From: Acetobacteraceae bacterium
Lineage (GTDB): Bacteria; Pseudomonadota; Alphaproteobacteria; Acetobacterales; Acetobacteraceae
NCBI GenBank assembly: GCA_947474705.1
Contig: CANJJS010000007.1
Coordinates: 41,381 to 105,380 of the forward strand
Direction of reading: 5' to 3'
Length of the DNA stretch: 64,000 bases
The notes beneath the pieces are model-generated. The model made no database searches. It saw only the letters and a list, made by a program, of their open reading frames with translations, and was not told the origin of the DNA. Both the position numbers and the translations under genes were made by a program. The first letter of the stretch is position 1. Each line of letters starts with the position of its first letter. Below are positions 58,001 to 64,000 of this stretch, one piece after another.

Positions 58001-58073
58001 GCAGGGCGCCCCGCCCATCGCGACCCATCGTCCGATCGGGCTTTTGGTCCTGGTGGCCGATGCCGGGCGATGA
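55029..58073 (+). CDS. SNF2/DEAD-like helicase (DISARM DrmD-like)
   Basis: [22 protein letters not shown] Walker A, [10 protein letters not shown] DEAH box, [40 protein letters not shown] motif VI. Confidence 0.9.
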   Translation: [1014 protein letters not shown]

Positions 58074-61000
58074 CCTCGCGCTGTCGGGGACGTTGTTTTC
58101 CCCGGTCTTCGTGGCGCGGGAACTGCCGGTGCTGCTGGCGCGCTCGCGGCCAAGGGGGGGAACAGGGGATGGGACTGGGGACGGCTGGGCGCGGGTGAAA
58201 GCGGGGCTTCTGGCCCTGGCCGGCACAGTCGGACCAACCCGGGTTCTGCGCCATGCGGTCGCGCCGCTGGCCGATGCCTTGGGATTTCAGCCGCCGCGCC
58301 GGTCCGCGCCGGTCGAAACCCGCGACGGCGCGGAAGACGGCGGTTACCTGCTCGCCGCGCCCGAGGGGCCCGGTCTTCGCGTCTGGCCGGTCGAGGCCGG
58401 ACGGCCGCTCGACAGCGGCGCGAAACGCGGCGCCAGCCCGGTCCGCGCCGCGTTCCGGGTGCTGCGCGTGTGTGGCGAGACGATGGGCCTGGTGCTGAAC
58501 GGCCACGAATTGCGTCTGCTGCTGCACGATCCCAATGGCGGCGAGGGGCAGGCGATCGCGGCGCTGGCGGGGCGGTCCGGCTGGGCCGCGCATGCGAGCC
58601 CGCCGCCGTCTTTTGTCACGCTTTCCGCGCTCGCCTCGCCCGCGGGGATCGTCGCCGCCGCCGGGATTTTCGAGGCGGCGCATGCCCACCAGGCCGCCGC
58701 GGCCAAATCGTTGCGGGCCCAGACCCGCGCCGCGATCGCGGATTTCGCCGGCCAGGTCCTGGACCATCCAGCCAACCGCGGCCAGAATCCCGATCCGGGC
58801 CTGATCTGGCGTCAGGCACTGACGATCGTTTACCGATTGTTGTTCGTTCTGAAAATGGAAAGCGCCACCGGGCCGGGACAGGGTTTCGGCTTCGCCAACG
58901 CCGCCGCCTGGCGCCGCGATTTGTCGCCGGGCCGCGCGCTGGCGCCACTGGTCCGCCGCCTCCTCGATCTGGAGCACGACACCGGGCGGATGCTGGAACA
59001 GGGGTTGCGCCTGCTGTTCGGCGTGCTGCGCGATGGGCTCTCGCACGCGGATTTTTCCATTGCGCCTTTGGGCGGCGGGCTGTTCGATCCCGCCGCGACC
59101 GCCTGCCTCGACGGCCTGGTCTGGGGCGAGCGGGCGGTGGCGTTGTTGTTGGACCGGCTGCTTTGGACCGCGCCCGGCGCCGGGGAACGGGATCGCGTGC
59201 ATTACGGTTTCCTCGATGTCGAGGAACTCGGCCATGTCTACGAATCCCTGCTCGACCTGGAACCGGCGGGCGAGGGGCCGTTTCAGCTCCGCGCCGGTTC
59301 GCGCCGCCGGACCGGCGGGTCTTATTACACGCCGCGCGCCTTTGTCGGGTTTTTGGTCAGGGAAACCTTGTCGCCGTTGACGGCGCGCGCGGTGGACGCC
59401 GCCGATCCCGCCGCCATCCTGCGCGTCAAAGTCTTCGATCCCGCGATGGGTAGCGGTCATTTCCTGGTGGAATCCTGCCGTTTCCTGGCGGCGGCGCTGT
59501 ACGAGGCCTGCCAGCGTTGCGACGCGATCGCCACGCCAGAGGCGCGCGCGCGGGTCGATGCCTTGCCGGATCCGGACCGGCGTCTCGCGGCGTATTTGCC
59601 GGCGCGCTGCCATGGCGGGGCGGCGCCCGGACCGGCGCGGGAACGGGCTTTGGCGATCTGCCGCAGACTGGTCGCGGTGCATTGCCTGTACGGTGTGGAT
59701 CGCGATCCGATGGCGGTGGAGCTTGCGAAACTCTCGATCTGGCTGGAATCCTTCGCCGAGGGCCTGCCGCTGACCTTCCTGGATCATCGCCTGTTACAGG
59801 GCGATTCGATCGCGGCGCCGTTTTTTGACCAAATGTGTCGGCTTCCCGTTGGCGGCGGCGAACTGGATCCCTTGTTGGCCGGCGAGGTCGTGGCTCGCCT
59901 CGATGCCGCGCGGGCCGCGGTCGCGGCGGAAATCCGGACATTGGACGGCGATATCGGCGCCAGCCTCGCCGAAATCGCGGCGAAGGAAGCGGCGCGGGCG
60001 CGGCTGGACGCGGCGTTGGCGCCGCTGCGCGCTTTGGCGCGGGCCTGGTCGGGCGCGGTGGCCACCGGCGCCCGGGAGGCCAACGACGCCTGGCTCGGCC
60101 TGGCCCATGCCGTCGCCGAGACCGGCGCGCCGCCGGACCGTCCGCATGCGCATCAGGCGCGGCTGCTGGCCAAGGGCGCGGATGCGCTGCCGCTCGATCT
60201 GATATTTCCGGACGTTTTCGCGCATGGCGGTTTCGACGCGGTGCTCGGCAATCCGCCCTGGGATGTCGTGCATTATCAGACGCGGGAGTTTCTCGCCCCT
60301 TTCGATCCGGCGATTCTGGCCGCGCCGACGAAGCGGGAGCGCGATGCCATCGAGCGGCGGTTGCTGGAAGATCCCGCCATCGCCGCCGAATTCGGCCAGT
60401 ACCGGGCCGGGTTCGCGGAACGCAAACGTCTGTGCGACCGGCTGTTTCCCCGCGCCGGTCCGACGGGCTCGATCGATCTGTTTCAGATTTTCGCGCAGCG
60501 CATGATGGATTGCATGGGGCCCGAGGGGGCGCTGGGTTTCGTCGTGCCGTCCTCGCTGCTGGCCAACGAGGGCACCGCGGGGCTGCGGACGGAAATGCTG
60601 ACTCGGACGCGGCTCGAAACCTGTTTCACCTTCGAGAACCGCCGCAAATTGTTCGATATTCACGCCAGTCTGAAGTTTTCCGCGATCGTCGCGCGGCGGC
60701 CCGGTCCGACCGGGACGTTTCGCTGCGCGTTCTATCTCGACGGGCTCGCCGCGCTGCGCGAACCGGATCGGATCATGTCGTACGACCGCGCTTTTCTGAC
60801 GGCGTCGGGCGGGGAACACGCTTCGTTCCTGGAACTGCGCGGCGCCGAGGATTTGCGGATCGCACGGGATTTGTTCGTGGATCGCCCCGACATGAAAAGC
60901 TGGATGGCGGCGCGCGGCATCGTGTTCGGCCGGGAGGCGCATATGACAGACGACGCCTGGCGCTTTTCGCCCGCCGGGACCCTGGATGCGCTGCCTCTGC

Positions 61001-61680
61001 ATGAAGGCAAGACATTCCATCAATACACCGACCGCTGGAAAGCGCCGCCGCGCTACGCGATCCGCCGCGACGGGCTCGACGGCAAACCCGCCTGGCTGCG
61101 GGCGGCCAGGCATTATCGGCTGGTGTTTCGAGAGATCGCCCGTTCGACCGACGAGCGCTCGACGATCGCCGCGATTCTGCCGCCCGACCATTTGTGCGGT
61201 CATAAGGCGACCTGCGAGAAAACGCCTTGGGCGCGGCCCGATGCCGCGGCGCTGGCGCTGTGCGCGATTTTCAATTCGTTTGTTTTCGATTGGTGCGTCC
61301 GGCAAAAAATCGCCGCCAGCCTCAGCCTGTTCATGCTGAACGCCTGTCCGGCGCCGTCGTTGAGCGAGGCGGCTTTGGCGTTTCTGGCGCGTGGCGCCGC
61401 GCGGTTGTCGTTTCGTCCGGGGGCGTACGATTCGTTATGGCAGGAGCAACTGGGTTCCCATGCGCCGGGACCGCCGGACGATCCCGCGGGGTTGCGGGCC
61501 GCGCTGGATGCCGCGGTGGCGCATGGTTACGGTCTGACGCGCGCGGGCTATGCCCATGTGCTCTCAGGATTTTCGCACAAATCCAACGCCGGGGCGCCGG
61601 CGTTGTGTCTGGCGGCGTTCGAGGAATACGAGGAGAGGGGCGAGGCCGGATTTTTCGAGGCATACGATATTCGGGAATAA
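58060..61680 (+). CDS. Large N6-adenine DNA methylase (Eco57I/DrmMI-like)
   Basis: 1206 aa; GGSYYTPRAFVGFLVRETL, SAM motif VKVFDPAMGSGHFLVESC, catalytic NPPW in VLGNPPWDVV; overlaps helicase by 14 bp. Confidence 0.92.
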   Translation: MPGDDLALSGTLFSPVFVARELPVLLARSRPRGGTGDGTGDGWARVKAGLLALAGTVGPTRVLRHAVAPLADALGFQPPRRSAPVETRDGAEDGGYLLAAPEGPGLRVWPVEAGRPLDSGAKRGASPVRAAFRVLRVCGETMGLVLNGHELRLLLHDPNGGEGQAIAALAGRSGWAAHASPPPSFVTLSALASPAGIVAAAGIFEAAHAHQAAAAKSLRAQTRAAIADFAGQVLDHPANRGQNPDPGLIWRQALTIVYRLLFVLKMESATGPGQGFGFANAAAWRRDLSPGRALAPLVRRLLDLEHDTGRMLEQGLRLLFGVLRDGLSHADFSIAPLGGGLFDPAATACLDGLVWGERAVALLLDRLLWTAPGAGERDRVHYGFLDVEELGHVYESLLDLEPAGEGPFQLRAGSRRRTGGSYYTPRAFVGFLVRETLSPLTARAVDAADPAAILRVKVFDPAMGSGHFLVESCRFLAAALYEACQRCDAIATPEARARVDALPDPDRRLAAYLPARCHGGAAPGPARERALAICRRLVAVHCLYGVDRDPMAVELAKLSIWLESFAEGLPLTFLDHRLLQGDSIAAPFFDQMCRLPVGGGELDPLLAGEVVARLDAARAAVAAEIRTLDGDIGASLAEIAAKEAARARLDAALAPLRALARAWSGAVATGAREANDAWLGLAHAVAETGAPPDRPHAHQARLLAKGADALPLDLIFPDVFAHGGFDAVLGNPPWDVVHYQTREFLAPFDPAILAAPTKRERDAIERRLLEDPAIAAEFGQYRAGFAERKRLCDRLFPRAGPTGSIDLFQIFAQRMMDCMGPEGALGFVVPSSLLANEGTAGLRTEMLTRTRLETCFTFENRRKLFDIHASLKFSAIVARRPGPTGTFRCAFYLDGLAALREPDRIMSYDRAFLTASGGEHASFLELRGAEDLRIARDLFVDRPDMKSWMAARGIVFGREAHMTDDAWRFSPAGTLDALPLHEGKTFHQYTDRWKAPPRYAIRRDGLDGKPAWLRAARHYRLVFREIARSTDERSTIAAILPPDHLCGHKATCEKTPWARPDAAALALCAIFNSFVFDWCVRQKIAASLSLFMLNACPAPSLSEAALAFLARGAARLSFRPGAYDSLWQEQLGSHAPGPPDDPAGLRAALDAAVAHGYGLTRAGYAHVLSGFSHKSNAGAPALCLAAFEEYEERGEAGFFEAYDIRE

Positions 61681-61715
61681 TGACTGCCGCGCGGTGGCCA
61701 CGCGGGCCGGCGTCG

Positions 61716-63314
61716 TCACCCCACGATCGACAGCGCCACCGCCTCGCCGACCTTGATCCCGTCCACGCCGGCCGACAGGATTCCGCCCGCGTAGCCCGCG
61801 CCTTCGCCCGCCGGAAACAAGCCCATTGTGTTCAGGCTTTGAAAATCCGGACCGCGGGAAATCCGCAACGGCGAGGATGTGCGTGTTTCCACGCCCGTCA
61901 TGACCGCGTCCGGCATCGCGAAACCGGCGATACGGCGGTCGAACACCGGCAGCGCCTCGCGGATGGCCTCGATGGCATAGTCCGGCAGGCAGGCGGCGAG
62001 GTCCGTCATGTGCACGCCTGGCTTGTAGGACGGTGTCACCGATCCGATCGCCGTCGAGGCCCGGCCGCCGAGAAAATCCTCCACGCGCTGTCCCGGTGCC
62101 ACGTAATCGCCGCCGCCGGCGGCGAAGGCCAGCGCTTCCCAGTGACGTTGAAAATCCATCCCCGCCATCGCGCCACCTGGGTAATCCTCGGGCGAGATGC
62201 CCACGACGAGGCCGGCGTTGGCGTTGAATTCCGCGCGGGAATACTGGCTCATGCCGTTGGTCACGACCCGGCCGGGTTCGGACGTCGCGGCGACCACGCG
62301 TCCCCCTGGGCACATGCAAAAACTGTAGACGGAGCGGCCATTTTTCGCGTGGTGGACCAGTTTGTAATCGGCCGCGCCGAGCAGCGGATGGCCCGCGAAG
62401 CGGCCGAAGCGGGCCTTGTCGATGAGTGCCTGGGGGTGTTCGATTCGCACGCCGATGGAAAACGGTTTCGGTGTCATCGCGACGCCGCGCGCGTGCAGCA
62501 TGGCGAAGGTTTCGCGCGCGCTGTGGCCGATGGCCAGCACCACGCGATCGGTGGCGATGGTTTCCCCGGTTTCCAGTTCCACCGCGCGCACGCGGCGCGT
62601 CCCGCCGGGGTTTTCCGAAATATCGATATTCGAGACTTTTGACTCGAACCGGTATTCGCCGCCCAGGGCCTCGATTTTGGCGCGGATTGCTTCGACGATG
62701 GTGACCAGGCGGAAGGTGCCGATATGCGGTTTCGCGGACCACAGAATTTCTTCCGGCCCGCCGGCCGCGACGAACTCGGTCAGGACTTTGCGGCCAAGGT
62801 CGCGGGCTTCCTTGATGCCGCTGTAGAGTTTGCCGTCGGAAAACGTGCCCGCGCCGCCTTCGCCGAATTGCGCGTTGCTTTCGGGTGTCAGGACGCCCCG
62901 GCGCCACAACGCCCATGTGTCCTTGGTGCGCTCGCGGACGATCTTGCCGCGCTCGAGGATGAGGGGACGGAAGCCCATTTCCGCCAGCACCAGCGCCGCG
63001 AACAGCCCGCAGGGGCCGCCGCCGATCACCACGGGGCGCGAGGCGAGGTTCGCGGGCGCCCGCGCCGGGCTCCGGTACGTGGTATCCGGGATCGGCCCGA
63101 TATGCCGGTCGCCTGGCGGGACCGCCTCCGGCACCGTCGCGTCGATGGAATAGATGAGTTGGATCGCGTCCCGGCGCCGCGCGTCGTAGCCGCGGCGCGC
63201 GACCGACCAGGTCAGCTCCGCCGCCTCGTCCAGCCCCAGACGGGCGCGAATCGCGTCTTCCAGCGCCGCCGCGTCGTGATCCAGCGGCAGGCGCAGTTCG
63301 GTCAGGCGCGGCAT
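61716..63314 (-). CDS. NAD(P)/FAD-dependent oxidoreductase
   Basis: VIGGGPCGLFAALVLAEMGFRPLILERG...QFGEGGAGTFSDGKLYS. Confidence 0.9.
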   Translation of the reverse strand: MPRLTELRLPLDHDAAALEDAIRARLGLDEAAELTWSVARRGYDARRRDAIQLIYSIDATVPEAVPPGDRHIGPIPDTTYRSPARAPANLASRPVVIGGGPCGLFAALVLAEMGFRPLILERGKIVRERTKDTWALWRRGVLTPESNAQFGEGGAGTFSDGKLYSGIKEARDLGRKVLTEFVAAGGPEEILWSAKPHIGTFRLVTIVEAIRAKIEALGGEYRFESKVSNIDISENPGGTRRVRAVELETGETIATDRVVLAIGHSARETFAMLHARGVAMTPKPFSIGVRIEHPQALIDKARFGRFAGHPLLGAADYKLVHHAKNGRSVYSFCMCPGGRVVAATSEPGRVVTNGMSQYSRAEFNANAGLVVGISPEDYPGGAMAGMDFQRHWEALAFAAGGGDYVAPGQRVEDFLGGRASTAIGSVTPSYKPGVHMTDLAACLPDYAIEAIREALPVFDRRIAGFAMPDAVMTGVETRTSSPLRISRGPDFQSLNTMGLFPAGEGAGYAGGILSAGVDGIKVGEAVALSIVG

Positions 63315-64000
63315 CAGCCGGTGGGAGTCATGACGAAGATCTGGCTCGGTTCCTCGTAAAAATCCCGCTTGCGGTTCAACCGTCCCAGCATGGCGTCGAT
63401 ATAAGGCGCGGTGGCGCAAAGCTGTTCGAAGTGGCGTTCGTTCAGGGTCAGGCCGGCGCGGCGGCAGATGCCGGCGATGCGATCGCGTTCCGCCTGGCCG
63501 ATTTCGGCTTTCGCCGGGGGCGGGACCGGAGGCAGGGCCGTGGAGAACACCGCGTTCGGGTCCAGCACCGGCCGCCTTTTGCCCCATCCCGTTGCGTCCT
63601 CGTACGCCTTCGCCGCGCGCAGCACGTCCGCCTCGCCGAAGGGGCGGCCGACGATCTGCATCGACAGCGGCATGCCTTCCGGCGAGAAGCCGATGCACTG
63701 CGCCACGGCCGGGCCGCCCAGCACGTTGAACGGGGTGGTCAGGGAGGCGCGCTGCCAGAAAGCGATCGTCTGGTGCCCGTCCAGCCGCGGCGCCGGGCCG
63801 GGCGCCAGGGTCACCAGAAAATCGAATTTTTCGTAGATGGGCGCCATTTCCGCGATCATCGCCCGCCGTTCCCGCGATGCCTGCACGTAATCGGCGCCGG
63901 AGAACAGCAGCGCGCCCAGCGACCGGCCGAGAAAATCCTCGCCGAAATCGGCCAGCCTTGTGCGCAGCACGGGCTCGTGCACCGCGTAGAGTTCGCTTTC
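63314..64000 (-). CDS. Amidase family protein, C-terminal part, truncated by window end
   Basis: LTTPFNVLGGPAVAQCIGFSPEGMPLSMQIVGRPFGEADVLRAAKAYEDATGW, amidase-signature C-terminus. Confidence 0.88.
   Translation of the reverse strand, partial: ESELYAVHEPVLRTRLADFGEDFLGRSLGALLFSGADYVQASRERRAMIAEMAPIYEKFDFLVTLAPGPAPRLDGHQTIAFWQRASLTTPFNVLGGPAVAQCIGFSPEGMPLSMQIVGRPFGEADVLRAAKAYEDATGWGKRRPVLDPNAVFSTALPPVPPPAKAEIGQAERDRIAGICRRAGLTLNERHFEQLCATAPYIDAMLGRLNRKRDFYEEPSQIFVMTPTG

Noticed and set aside
55488-58226. 912-aa minus-strand ORF opposite the helicase
   Set aside because: Shadow ORF; the + strand carries all helicase motifs.
1-64000. CRISPR array
   Set aside because: No regularly spaced direct repeats with unique spacers seen; repeats present are inverted or tandem micro-repeats.
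1-64000. tRNA or rRNA genes
   Set aside because: No convincing T-loop/cloverleaf or rRNA signature noticed; GGTTCGAACC-like strings (e.g. near 7300) lie within coding sequence.

Overview
High-GC alphaproteobacterial chromosomal window, probably Rhodospirillales/Acetobacterales-like (inferred from gene content and intergenic repeat style only). It contains: (i) a catabolic/transport region with three Baeyer-Villiger-type flavin monooxygenases, four orphan ABC substrate-binding proteins, CaiB/BaiF CoA-transferases, TauD-type dioxygenases, a BadI-like hydrolase and an SCP2 thiolase/DUF35 pair; (ii) housekeeping genes (rpsF-rpsR-rplI, gltX, a selD fusion, ilvD-like) and scattered flagellar genes (motB, motA, fliK, flgD); (iii) accessory modules. 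The strongest discovery is at 28.3-31.3 kb: a diversity-generating-retroelement (DGR) template/variable repeat pair. Two 112-bp repeats (TR 28596-28707, VR 28946-29057) differ at 13 positions, and all 13 are adenines of the template on the coding strand. VR is the 3' end of a formylglycine-generating-enzyme (FGE/SUMF1)-fold gene that overlaps, by ATGA, an upstream TIR-domain gene. No reverse transcriptase is visible anywhere in the 64 kb, so this looks like a TIR + hypervariable FGE-fold conflict module whose RT is in trans or lost. Other accessory items: a two-gene SNF2 helicase + large N6-adenine methylase cassette (DISARM-like but lacking drmA/B/C), a family of three MITE/REP-like hairpin elements whose central loop is inverted relative to the arms between two copies, long perfect hairpins flanking the TIR/DGR cassette, an orphan DUF4123 gene pair and a Uma2 gene broken in a G7 tract. 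All calls come from reading sequence and translations; no database search was run.
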